From: CAZKAP01 sp964550895
GTDB taxonomy: Bacteria > Bacteroidota > Bacteroidia > Flavobacteriales > Flavobacteriaceae
Assembly (NCBI GenBank): GCA_964550895.1
Contig: CAZKAP010000011.1
Coordinates: 1-64,000 of the forward strand
Direction: 5' to 3'
DNA length: 64,000 nt
Positions 32,345 to 40,062 of this stretch are shown in pieces. Made by a program: the position numbers and the translations under genes. The notes under the pieces were generated by a model. It saw only the letters and a program-made list of their open reading frames with translations. It had not been told where the DNA came from and searched no databases. Every line of letters starts with the position of its first letter. The first letter of the stretch is position 1.

Positions 32345-32391
32345 TGTCAGTTTGTCAGCCCCAAAAGGCTGGTATTCTTTTTGCACCCGGA
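32345..32391 (+). promoter_or_regulatory. htpG control region with TGTCAG direct repeats
   Basis: TGTCAG occurs twice, 8 bp apart (32345-32350, 32353-32358), followed by TATTCTTTTTGC (32373-32384), an imperfect -7-like box about 23 nt before the htpG start. Because htpG is a heat-shock gene, the direct repeats are a candidate stress-regulator site; there is no CIRCE element. Confidence 0.35.
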
Positions 32392-32406
32392 TGAAAAACT
32401 TTATTT

Positions 32407-34293
32407 ATGGCGACTGGTAAAATCAATGTATCAGTGGATAACATATTTCCACTGATCAAAAAATTCCTGTACAGCGATCACGAGATATTTCTGCGTGAGT
32501 TGGTTTCCAATGCAACGGATGCGACCTTAAAACTCAAACACCTCACGTCCATCGGAGAAGCCAAAGTGGAATACGGCGATCCCATAATTGAAATTAGAGT
32601 CGATAAAGAGAATAAGACATTACACATTATCGACCAGGGAATCGGAATGAGCGAAGACGAGGTTCGCAAATACATCAATGAGGTTGCCTTCTCCGGAGCC
32701 GAGGAATTCCTGGACCAATACAAGGATGCCGGCAAGGAAGCCGGAATCATCGGGCATTTCGGCCTGGGCTTCTATTCCTCGTTTATGGTAGCGGAAAGCG
32801 TAGAAATCCACACCAAATCCTATACCGATGCCCCCGCCGTACACTGGAGCTGCCAGGGAACCCCGGAATTCGAACTCGGCTCCTCAGACCGCACCGAGCG
32901 CGGCACGGAAATCATCCTGCATATAGCCGAAGACAGCACGGAGTTCCTCGAGGAAGCCCGGCTCCGCGAACTCCTGGGGAAATACAACAAGTTTATGCCT
33001 ATCCCCATCAAGTTCGGTACCCGTACGGAGACCCTGCCCAAGCCGGAAGACGCTAACGAAGACGATCCTGCCCCGACCCGGGAAATGGATTATATAGTAA
33101 ATAATACCCGGCCGGCCTGGACCCGGACGCCATCGGAACTCAAGGATGAGGATTACAAGGCATTCTATCGCGAGCTGTATCCCATGCAGTTCGAGGAGCC
33201 CCTTTTCCACATCCACCTGAATGTGGACTATCCGTTTAATCTCACCGGAGTACTCTATTTTCCCAGGCTCACCCAGGATATGACGGTGCAGAAAGACCGA
33301 ATTCAATTGTACCAGAACCAGGTATTTATCACGGACAATGTGGAAGGCATCGTGCCGGAATTCCTGACCATGCTCCGAGGGGTGATCGACTCCCCCGATA
33401 TTCCACTGAATGTCAGCCGTTCTTACCTACAGGCCGACGGTTCCGTTAAGAAGATATCGTCCTACATCACCCGTAAGGTGGCCGACAAACTCAGCGGCCT
33501 GTTCAAAGATCAACGCGAGGAATTCGAGCAGAAGTGGAACCACATTAAGGTGGTTATCGAGTACGGCATGCTCACCGAAGAAAAGTTCTTTGAGAAAGCG
33601 GAGAAATTCGCCCTCTATCCTACGGTAGACGGAACGTATTTCACCTTCGAAGAGCTCGAGGAAAAAATCAAAGCCCACCAGACCGACAAAGACGATAAAC
33701 TGGTGGTGCTTTATGCCAGCGATACCGAGGGCCAGCACGGCTACATCGAAGCGGCCAGGGAAAAAGGTTATGAGGTATTACTGCTGGACTCCCCCATCGT
33801 CCCTCATCTGATACAAAAACTGGAAGGTGCAAAGGAGAACGTCAATTTCACCCGTGTGGACGGAGGACCCGTGGAGAGTCTGATTAAGAAAGAAGATGAA
33901 GCGATCTCCAAGTTGAGCGAGGAAGAAAAGGAACGCCTGAAAGGCGAAATCGAAACCGTAGCCAAAGACAATGGATTCATTGTCCAGTTGGAGTCCATGG
34001 ACAGTGGAGCTACTCCCTTCTTAATTACAGAGCCTGAATTTATGAGGCGGATGAAGGAAATGCAGCAAACCGGAGGCGGAGGAATGTTCGGAGCAGGCAG
34101 TATGCCGGATATGTTTAATCTGGTGGTGAATACCAACCACGAACTGGTCGGGCAGATCCTGCAAACGAAGACCGAAAAAAAACGGCATCGCCTGATTCGG
34201 CAATCCATCGACCTTGCACGCCTGTCCAAGGGGCTGCTCAAGGGAGAAGAGCTGACCAAATTCATTCAGCGCAGTTACAACCTCATTAAATAA
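32407..34293 (+). CDS. htpG: Chaperone HtpG (Hsp90)
   Basis: Cytosolic ATP-dependent Hsp90 chaperone of 628 residues. The GHKL ATPase domain is intact: LRELVSNATDATLKLKHL (Mg-binding Asn), IDQGIGMSEDEV, and GHFGLGFYSSFMVAE. The middle domain follows (YPMQFEEPLFHIHLNVDYPF; GVIDSPDIPLNVSRSYLQ) and the C-terminal dimerisation domain ends ELTKFIQRSYNLIK. It has its own upstream region with TGTCAG repeats and a strong hairpin terminator downstream. Confidence 0.98.
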   Translation: MATGKINVSVDNIFPLIKKFLYSDHEIFLRELVSNATDATLKLKHLTSIGEAKVEYGDPIIEIRVDKENKTLHIIDQGIGMSEDEVRKYINEVAFSGAEEFLDQYKDAGKEAGIIGHFGLGFYSSFMVAESVEIHTKSYTDAPAVHWSCQGTPEFELGSSDRTERGTEIILHIAEDSTEFLEEARLRELLGKYNKFMPIPIKFGTRTETLPKPEDANEDDPAPTREMDYIVNNTRPAWTRTPSELKDEDYKAFYRELYPMQFEEPLFHIHLNVDYPFNLTGVLYFPRLTQDMTVQKDRIQLYQNQVFITDNVEGIVPEFLTMLRGVIDSPDIPLNVSRSYLQADGSVKKISSYITRKVADKLSGLFKDQREEFEQKWNHIKVVIEYGMLTEEKFFEKAEKFALYPTVDGTYFTFEELEEKIKAHQTDKDDKLVVLYASDTEGQHGYIEAAREKGYEVLLLDSPIVPHLIQKLEGAKENVNFTRVDGGPVESLIKKEDEAISKLSEEEKERLKGEIETVAKDNGFIVQLESMDSGATPFLITEPEFMRRMKEMQQTGGGGMFGAGSMPDMFNLVVNTNHELVGQILQTKTEKKRHRLIRQSIDLARLSKGLLKGEELTKFIQRSYNLIK

Positions 34294-34315
34294 GAGCTGT
34301 CGATTAACCATAAAG

Positions 34316-34350
34316 GAAGCCGTCTCGATTCCCATCGAGGCGGCTTCTTC
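34316..34350 (+). terminator. Bidirectional terminator hairpin after htpG
   Basis: A 14-bp stem (34316-34329 with 34334-34347, GAAGCCGTCTCGAT type, one G-U) around loop TCCC, followed by TTCTCTT. It lies 22 nt after the htpG stop, and 20 nt beyond the convergent secreted-protein gene on the minus strand, which it may also terminate. Confidence 0.75.
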
Positions 34351-34367
34351 TCTTCAGGAATGTTGCG

Positions 34368-34748
34368 TTACTCTATGGTAACGGACTCGTCAAAAGCCTT
34401 TCGGTCGTCCAGGATGCGAATGATGTAAACTCCTCTGAAGGCGTCCTCAAAATTGAAACTCTTAGAGACCACGGACTCACCACTGATTTTCTCTTCGAAA
34501 ACCACTTTACCATCCGAATTGATCAGGCGAATAATAACGGCGTTTCGATCCAAATTGAGCATGTTGAGATGGACCTTATCCCCCACCCTTTTGAAAACGG
34601 GGTCCTCAGATACGCCCTCTACGGAGGTGAATACACACGGAATGTCCGTTTCGATTACTCCGGACTTCTTTACAGAGTCCGCTGCCCAGCCGGTAGTGGT
34701 TGCTACTAATACGGCAGCTACAGCCGCGTTACAGATCAGTTTTTTCAT
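34368..34748 (-). CDS. Small secreted beta-sandwich protein (paralogue A)
   Basis: A 126-residue protein with signal peptide MKKLICNAAVAAVLVATTTGWA. The mature ~100 residues are beta-rich (VIIRLINSDGKVVFEEKISG; SFNFEDAFRGVYIIRILDD) and resemble in pattern the fold of T9SS C-terminal sorting domains or DUF3244, but stand alone without a passenger. It shares the segment SEDPVFKRVGDKVHLNMLNL with the neighbouring gene at 35006, its clear paralogue. Function unknown; a periplasmic or surface adhesin-like role is possible. Confidence 0.75.
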   Translation of the reverse strand: MKKLICNAAVAAVLVATTTGWAADSVKKSGVIETDIPCVFTSVEGVSEDPVFKRVGDKVHLNMLNLDRNAVIIRLINSDGKVVFEEKISGESVVSKSFNFEDAFRGVYIIRILDDRKAFDESVTIE

Positions 34749-34948
34749 GCTGTTCGATTTTTAATTCATGTTGATGATTGATGATAACTGGTGAGTTTCA
34801 GGCCACCTTACATCAACATAGACCGAAATGGCCCCCTATCCGTTACTCCCCTACCCGGAATTTAACTTGCCTTTAAGTATGTGGGAAGCCATAGGATTTC
34901 CTTGAGAACAGGGCAACTGATGCGCCGTGCTACTCGTGTTCTGAGCAT

Positions 34949-34976
34949 TAAAAAACCCCGGAATCTCTCCCGGGGC
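34949..34976 (-). terminator. Terminator of paralogue B gene
   Basis: Minus strand: CCCCGG arm, 8-nt loop, CCGGGG arm, then six Ts (34950-34955). It lies 30 nt downstream of the stop at 35006. The remaining ~200 nt to the paralogue A start hold no further clear signal. Confidence 0.85.
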
Positions 34977-35005
34977 TTACTAACTAAACTACAATGATTA
35001 TGGCA

Positions 35006-35386
35006 CTACATCACCATAACCTTCTCTTCGAATCGCTGATTGTCATCCAGGATTTCGATACGGTAGTCACCCTTGAAAGCATCGTTAAAATTGAATACTT
35101 TCTGGATAACGGATTCTCCGGTGACTTTTTGCTCGAAGACAACGCGATCGTCTGCGTTTCGTACCCGTATAATTACGGTTTTCTGATCGAGGTTGAGCAT
35201 GTTCAGGAGTACCTTGTCGCCCTTACGCTTAAAAACGGGGTCCTGGGAAAAATCGGCAAAATTTGCAAACACCTCGGGACTCGCCACTTCGATGTTTCCC
35301 CCTTTTTTGTCGGGACCGCTCGCACTTGCGGGGACCGCGGACAGAATCAGGGCTACCATTGCTGCTGTTTTGAATACGTTTTTCAT
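35006..35386 (-). CDS. Small secreted beta-sandwich protein (paralogue B)
   Basis: A 126-residue paralogue of the gene at 34368. Signal peptide MKNVFKTAAMVALILSAVPASA. It shares QDPVFKRKGDKVLLNMLNLD, then VIIRVRNADDRVVFEQKVTG and FNFNDAFKGDYRIEILDD. Start 35386 is set by the signal peptide. It has its own promoter (35425-35432) and terminator, so the duplicates are separate transcription units. It is divergent from an AraC regulator across a region with a 10-bp inverted repeat. Confidence 0.78.
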   Translation of the reverse strand: MKNVFKTAAMVALILSAVPASASGPDKKGGNIEVASPEVFANFADFSQDPVFKRKGDKVLLNMLNLDQKTVIIRVRNADDRVVFEQKVTGESVIQKVFNFNDAFKGDYRIEILDDNQRFEEKVMVM

Positions 35387-35424
35387 TACTGTTCGTTTTT
35401 TGATGTTACTCAATGATTGATGCC

Positions 35425-35432
35425 CAAAATTA
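35425..35432 (-). promoter_or_regulatory. -7 box of the paralogue B promoter
   Basis: On the minus strand TAATTTTG is an exact TAnnTTTG box, 38 nt upstream of the start codon. No -33 TTG is seen, which fits dependence on an activator. Confidence 0.5.
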
Positions 35433-35483
35433 CTAGGTGCACCGCTCCTCACTATACTCGTTTTTGCCCGATTTATGTCGAAT

Positions 35484-35544
35484 ATTACCCAAACCGCACT
35501 GTTAACTAAACCTTAAAAGCAATATTGAACATTATTTGGGTAAT
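35484..35544. promoter_or_regulatory. 10-bp inverted repeat in the AraC/secreted-protein divergent region
   Basis: Perfect arms ATTACCCAAA (35484-35493) and TTTGGGTAAT (35535-35544) are separated by 41 bp. The right arm overlaps TAATTTAG (35541-35548), a one-mismatch -7 box for the AraC gene; the left arm lies ~50 bp upstream of the paralogue B promoter. This fits an AraC-type operator that activates one side and represses the other. Confidence 0.45.
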
Positions 35545-35603
35545 TTAGCACAGAACCGGGCAAAGGGATGTAGGTAATTTTAACCTGTTCATCAATCTCA
35601 GCT

Positions 35604-36476
35604 ATGCATCAGAAAGCCGCCTATGAAGTCATTACCACTGGCTTCGGCACCTCATTCTATTATCAGTCCTACCACAAGGATCAGTTTGCCACCACCCGGG
35701 GCTGGCACTACCATCCGGAAATCGAACTGGTTTATATCAACGGGGGTTCGGGCAAGAGGCAGATTGGCAGTCATATTTCGTATTATACCGGGGGTGACCT
35801 GATCCTGATCGGCTCCAACCTGCCCCACTGCGGTTTCAGCGACGTCACCTCGGGCAGCAAAAGGGAAACCATCATACAGCTCAAGGAGGATTTCATGGGG
35901 GATGAATTTTTGAATAAACCGGAAATGGCAGCGGTCAGGAGCCTCTTTAAGATGGCCTCTGGAGGCCTCGCCTTCGGTCCGCAGAGTCAGGAAGAAATCG
36001 GGGCCCTCATGGAGCAAATGGAAGGTCAGGGCGAATTCGACCGCTTTATTTCCTTGCTTAGGGTGCTCGATAGGCTAACCAAGGCCCCCGATTTCCGTGT
36101 CCTTAACGGCGAAGGGTACGCCCTACATGCCGAGGTCAAGGACAATGACAGGGTCAACATCATTTTCGACTACGTGAGAAATCACTTCAAGGAACAGATA
36201 TCCCTGGACGAGATAGCCGACCAGGTCAGCATGACGAAGACGGCCTTCTGCCGGTATTTCAAGAAGGTTACCAACAAAACTTTCGTACAGTTCGTCAACG
36301 AGTACCGCCTGGTGCACGCTTCGCGGCTCCTGGCCGAACAGCCCATCAGCATTACAGAGGTTTGTTACGAAAGCGGTTTTAACAACTTCTCGCATTTCAA
36401 TAAGCTGTTCAAGGGGTATACCGGACAGAATCCCTCGGAATACCGCTACCAGCACAAGAACATACTGCAGACGTGA
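35604..36476 (+). CDS. AraC-family transcription regulator with cupin sensor domain
   Basis: A 290-residue regulator. The N-terminal cupin (WHYHPEIELVYINGGSGKRQ; GDLILIGSNLPHCGFSDV) would bind a small ligand, probably a sugar or similar nutrient. The C-terminal double helix-turn-helix is canonical (SLDEIADQVSMTKTAFCRYF; ITEVCYESGFNNFSHFNKLF; GYTGQNPSEYR). The stop overlaps the GTG start of the alkB-like gene by 4 nt. Likely target: the divergent secreted-protein gene, given the inverted repeat between them. Confidence 0.92.
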   Translation: MHQKAAYEVITTGFGTSFYYQSYHKDQFATTRGWHYHPEIELVYINGGSGKRQIGSHISYYTGGDLILIGSNLPHCGFSDVTSGSKRETIIQLKEDFMGDEFLNKPEMAAVRSLFKMASGGLAFGPQSQEEIGALMEQMEGQGEFDRFISLLRVLDRLTKAPDFRVLNGEGYALHAEVKDNDRVNIIFDYVRNHFKEQISLDEIADQVSMTKTAFCRYFKKVTNKTFVQFVNEYRLVHASRLLAEQPISITEVCYESGFNNFSHFNKLFKGYTGQNPSEYRYQHKNILQT

Positions 36477-37102
36477 AAGAACTGAGTCACGACAAGGGCC
36501 GGATCCGTCTCGACCAGGGTAAACTTTGGTACGATCCTTACTTTATCGACCCGGACGGACAATCGGAACTCTACAGGGATTGCATGGAATCCCTCCCGTG
36601 GCGCCAGGACACCATACAGGTATTCGGGAAGTCGTATGCCCAGCCCCGCCTGACCTGTCTGTTGGGAGATGCCGGTACCCACTATACCTATTCCGGCATA
36701 CGTATGGAGGCCATACCGTTTCCCCCTGCCCTGGATCAGTTGCGCCACCGGATCAACCGCGAATTCGGTTGGAACCTCAACCTTTGCCTGGCCAATCTGT
36801 ACAGGGACGGTAAAGACAGTAACGGTTGGCACAGCGACGACGAAAAAGAGCTGGGACCCGATCCGGCCATAGCTAGCGTAAGCCTGGGTAGTGAACGGTA
36901 TTTTCAGCTGCGCTCAAAAGTCGATCGCAGCGATACCTATAAAATTCTCCTTAAAAGTGGCAGCCTGCTTCTGATGTACCCCCCTACGCAGCGATTCTGG
37001 CAACATCAGATACCCAAGACCCAAAGGAGCCTTAAGCCACGTATCAACCTGACTTTCCGAACGTTTTACACTAGTGAGTGTACGAACGGCCACCGATCAT
37101 GA
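36473..37102 (+). CDS. AlkB-like Fe(II)/2-oxoglutarate-dependent dioxygenase
   Basis: Oxidative DNA/RNA demethylase of 209 residues. The iron ligands H120-x-D122 (GWHSDDEKELG) and H178, and the 2-oxoglutarate arginines R190 and R196 (RINLTFR), are in place. The substrate-base region YTYSGIRMEAIPFPPAL resembles the ALKBH2/3-like bacterial group. It starts with GTG overlapping the araC stop (GTGA), implying translational coupling. It probably repairs 1-methyladenine and 3-methylcytosine. Confidence 0.9.
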   Translation: MKELSHDKGRIRLDQGKLWYDPYFIDPDGQSELYRDCMESLPWRQDTIQVFGKSYAQPRLTCLLGDAGTHYTYSGIRMEAIPFPPALDQLRHRINREFGWNLNLCLANLYRDGKDSNGWHSDDEKELGPDPAIASVSLGSERYFQLRSKVDRSDTYKILLKSGSLLLMYPPTQRFWQHQIPKTQRSLKPRINLTFRTFYTSECTNGHRS

Positions 37103-37114
37103 GTGCTGTCCGCA

Positions 37115-37792
37115 TCAGTCGGAACTCCCGGCTTCCTTCCTTCTGCTAAAGTACCGATAGGCCTCATATACCCCGTAAATCAGGAGCAGGGGTATAAACC
37201 ATTTTCCCAGGATCAGATAGAGTTTATCCCAAATTAAGGAAACCGTTAATACCGGGTCGGGCAGACCGCCCAGCTTCGATTGCACCCCAAGTACTCCACT
37301 TCGGGGAGAAGCCACCCAGTTTCCTTTGGGATCGACGAGCAAATAGGTGGGATATTGCCTCACTCCCAGGGAACTTGCCAGACGTTTATCGTTGTAAAAT
37401 CGCCAATGGGTAAGGTCGGTACGGAGGAACTCCCAGGGTCCCGAACGTGAGGCCAGTAATTCCCGGGTACGCGACTCGGGGTCGATACTGACACTCAGTA
37501 TCACCAGCCGGTCTTCGTACTTTTCCAGTAGCCTCGGAAATTGGCGCATTTCGGCCAAACACGGAGCGCAGCCCTGAAACCAAAAATCGACCAGGACCCA
37601 CTTTCCATGGAAATCCGTTATGGCCGCCTTACGTCCCTCGGTATCCACCAGGGATATCTCCGGGATTTCGCTTGTGGGCGTCAGGGTGTTTACCCGAACG
37701 AGCATAATGTATCCCAGGGCGAAGAAGGCAATCAGCAGGGCAACATTACTGCCCAGTACACGCCATACCCTACGAAGTATTTTTCGATCCAT
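37115..37792 (-). CDS. TlpA-family thiol-disulfide protein, membrane anchored
   Basis: A 225-residue protein with an N-terminal membrane helix (VALLIAFFALGYIMLV) and a thioredoxin domain whose active site is intact: Cys75-Ala-Pro-Cys78 in WFQGCAPCLAEM. The cis-Pro loop is VRQYPTYLLVDP. A second hydrophobic helix lies near the C-terminus (WFIPLLLIYGVYEAY), followed by a basic tail. It probably reduces periplasmic disulfides or serves cytochrome maturation. It contrasts with the Cys-less relative at 9658. Confidence 0.88.
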   Translation of the reverse strand: MDRKILRRVWRVLGSNVALLIAFFALGYIMLVRVNTLTPTSEIPEISLVDTEGRKAAITDFHGKWVLVDFWFQGCAPCLAEMRQFPRLLEKYEDRLVILSVSIDPESRTRELLASRSGPWEFLRTDLTHWRFYNDKRLASSLGVRQYPTYLLVDPKGNWVASPRSGVLGVQSKLGGLPDPVLTVSLIWDKLYLILGKWFIPLLLIYGVYEAYRYFSRRKEAGSSD

Positions 37793-37884
37793 ATAAAATT
37801 GATGATCTTTACGGTCCCGAAAATACGCTGTGGCTTACAATTTGAGGACGAATTGAACGGCATTTCAGCTTATGCTCAGGAGCT

Positions 37885-38175
37885 ATGAAGGAAGAAATAA
37901 GATCAGAGCTGAACGGACAGGAGATCGATAGGATCATTGAAATGGCCTGGGAAGATCGGACACCATTCGAAGCCATCGCCTTTCAGTTCGGACTGAGCGA
38001 ACAGGATACGATTTCTCTGATGCGCAGGGAACTCAAACCCTCAGGTTTTCGCCGATGGAGAGCTCGAGTTCAGGGCCGGGCCACCAAACACCGCAAACTG
38101 AGAAGTCAGGGAGTTGATCGCTTTCGTTGCAGCCGGCAACGCTCCATCAGCAACAATAAAATCAGCAAGCGGTAG
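37885..38175 (+). CDS. TIGR03643 family protein
   Basis: A 96-residue basic protein matching the TIGR03643 pattern (IIEMAWEDRTPFEAIAFQFG; LMRRELKPSGFRRWRARVQG; ATKHRKLR). The N-terminal half resembles a helix-turn-helix and the tail is Arg/Lys-rich and variable, so nucleic-acid binding is plausible. The family is widespread in aquatic bacteria with no defined role. Confidence 0.85.
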   Translation: MKEEIRSELNGQEIDRIIEMAWEDRTPFEAIAFQFGLSEQDTISLMRRELKPSGFRRWRARVQGRATKHRKLRSQGVDRFRCSRQRSISNNKISKR

Positions 38176-38184
38176 AATCCCAAA

Positions 38185-39027
38185 TTAGTTGTCGAACACC
38201 TCGTTCAGGATATAGGCCAGTCGCCAACCCCCAAGCCTGAGTCGTTCGAACATCATTTCTTTGTAATCGTAGCTATAGCGATACGACAATTTTTCTCCTT
38301 TTTCAACGGACAAGTAGACCTCTTTGGCAAGGACATGCGATTCTTCCACCCATTCCACGATGGTACCCCGCATCGCTTGCTTCATTTGATTTCGCGTACT
38401 CGTTCGAAGCAGCTCTTCGGCCAGCTCACTGAACGACATACCGTAGGATTCGATCATATCCGAATCCCACACCCGATGCAGATTGGAACCCCTGTTAAAC
38501 CAGCGGACCTGGATATCGTTGCCACCCCGGTCCTCGGATCGGCCGGCGTGCATGGGCTGGTGAAGATCGCCTATGAAGTGAATGAGCAGCTTGAGATGAA
38601 ACACTTTTTCCTCGCGTGTACTGCCTGGGTTCCTCAACACGGAAATGCAGTACTCGGACCCGCTTACGATGTCGCCGTATTCACTCTTCTCACTAAGCGC
38701 GTAGGTGCTGTCCAGGGGATAATTTACGTAATGCCAGTTTGAGTACCTGGAAAACGAACGATCCGACTTGATTTCGTCCGCAAAAGTACTGGCCTGTGCC
38801 AGGCTTTGCCCTCCGAGCAGCTTCGAAATCTGCTTTCGAGCCTTACGGCTCAGGTAGCGTTCAGCTATCGCACCGGTAACCCGATGGCCGGTTTGACCCC
38901 AGTCTTCCGCACGGGATACCTCCGATCCGACGCTCACTTCGGCTCTCGGTACGCATCCTAAACCGATGGGACCCGCCCAAAGCAATCCTAAATTCACAGA
39001 CAAAAGCGTAACAAAAAGGCTCTTCAT
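38185..39027 (-). CDS. S1/P1-type zinc nuclease
   Basis: A 280-residue secreted single-strand nuclease. After a signal peptide, the mature region begins near DWGQTGHRVTGAIAERYL, whose Trp and His are zinc ligands in the family. Further ligands are in WHYVNYP, LIHFIGDLHQPMHAGRSED and RGSNLHRVWDSDMI. It degrades RNA and single-stranded DNA outside the cytoplasm, probably for phosphate or nucleoside scavenging. The N-terminal segment before the Trp is longer than usual (~40 residues). Confidence 0.9.
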   Translation of the reverse strand: MKSLFVTLLSVNLGLLWAGPIGLGCVPRAEVSVGSEVSRAEDWGQTGHRVTGAIAERYLSRKARKQISKLLGGQSLAQASTFADEIKSDRSFSRYSNWHYVNYPLDSTYALSEKSEYGDIVSGSEYCISVLRNPGSTREEKVFHLKLLIHFIGDLHQPMHAGRSEDRGGNDIQVRWFNRGSNLHRVWDSDMIESYGMSFSELAEELLRTSTRNQMKQAMRGTIVEWVEESHVLAKEVYLSVEKGEKLSYRYSYDYKEMMFERLRLGGWRLAYILNEVFDN

Positions 39028-39115
39028 ACTACTGATCTTACAGGGATAAATTTAGGCATTAAGTGAACCCGCGAGTCCATCGGTATCTGTCCTTAATCTT
39101 ATAATAATATCTTCC

Positions 39116-39145
39116 TTGTTCATACACGAAAACAACGTAATTTAC
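39116..39145 (+). promoter_or_regulatory. Candidate promoter of the SPFH gene
   Basis: TTG (39116-39118), 19-nt spacer, TAATTTAC (39138-39145; two mismatches to TAnnTTTG), 19 nt before the start codon. Confidence 0.35.
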
Positions 39146-39164
39146 AAGTGATAAAACCCTTTTT

Positions 39165-40010
39165 ATGGAAAAAACTAAAAAACCCGCCAGTGGCTACTTT
39201 ATGCTATTCGTCATCCTCTTGATGATTGCAGGCGGGGGAGTGGCTGCCATTTATTATGAGAATCCGGCCTACATCGCGATCACAGTATTCGCCTTTTTCC
39301 TGTTACCGGGAATCATACTGGTTAACCCGAACAGTTCTCGCGTACTCCTTCTATTCGGGAAGTACAAAGGAACGGTGAAGAAGAACGGGCTTTTCTGGGT
39401 AAATCCCCTCTACTCCAAGAAGAAAATCTCCCTGCGCGCCAGTAATTTCGACAGCGAGCGCCTTAAGGTCAATGACAAACTGGGAAACCCCGTCATGATC
39501 TCTACCATATTGGTCTGGAGGGTAACCGATACCTATAAGGCGGCGTTTGACGTAGACGACTATCGCAATTTCGTAAGGGTGCAGACCGATGCTGCCGTCC
39601 GAAAACTGGCGAGTATGTATCCGTACGACAATTTCGCCGACGAGGGCATGGATGAGGATATTACCCTCCGTTCGAGCGTAAACGAAGTGAGTGAGGCGTT
39701 GGAGAAGGAGGTACAGGAACGACTGTCTATGGCCGGGATTGAGGTCCTGGAGGCACGAATTGGATATCTTGCCTACGCACAGGAGATTGCCAATGCAATG
39801 CTAAAGCGTCAGCAGGCAACCGCCATCGTGGCTGCACGTCATAAGATCGTAGAGGGAGCTGTGAGCATGGTCGAGATGGCATTGGAAGACCTCGGCAGGA
39901 AGGGCGTGGTTAGGCTCGACGAATCTCAAAGAGCGCAGATGGTCAGCAATCTCATGGTTGTGCTGTGTTCAGACCGGGATGCCACGCCGATAGTGGATGC
40001 TACCTCTTAG
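39165..40010 (+). CDS. SPFH/band 7 domain protein
   Basis: A 281-residue membrane protein with two N-terminal hydrophobic segments (GYFMLFVILLMIAGGGVAAI; IAITVFAFFLLPGIIL) and an SPFH domain (NPNSSRVLLLFGKYKGTVKK; RASNFDSERLKVNDKLGNPV; VLVWRVTD-like TILVWRVTDTYKAAF). The C-terminal helix AYAQEIANAMLKRQQATAIV is typical of the family, which builds membrane microdomain scaffolds and modulates proteases. No NfeD or HflK partner lies adjacent. Confidence 0.9.
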   Translation: MEKTKKPASGYFMLFVILLMIAGGGVAAIYYENPAYIAITVFAFFLLPGIILVNPNSSRVLLLFGKYKGTVKKNGLFWVNPLYSKKKISLRASNFDSERLKVNDKLGNPVMISTILVWRVTDTYKAAFDVDDYRNFVRVQTDAAVRKLASMYPYDNFADEGMDEDITLRSSVNEVSEALEKEVQERLSMAGIEVLEARIGYLAYAQEIANAMLKRQQATAIVAARHKIVEGAVSMVEMALEDLGRKGVVRLDESQRAQMVSNLMVVLCSDRDATPIVDATS

Positions 40011-40062
40011 CTATTATGCTTATCCGTCTGAATCATGCGTAAGGCATTGCCAAAACCCATCT

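Larger units (their letters stand above)
32077..32406. other. 330-nt divergent regulatory region between the TetR-like gene and htpG
   Basis: No protein-coding gene of meaningful size. In order it holds the TetR-gene promoter and inverted repeat (32096-32137), a minus-strand terminator hairpin and candidate small RNA (32137-32241) with its own promoter (32246-32275), and the htpG control region (32345-32391). Confidence 0.6.
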
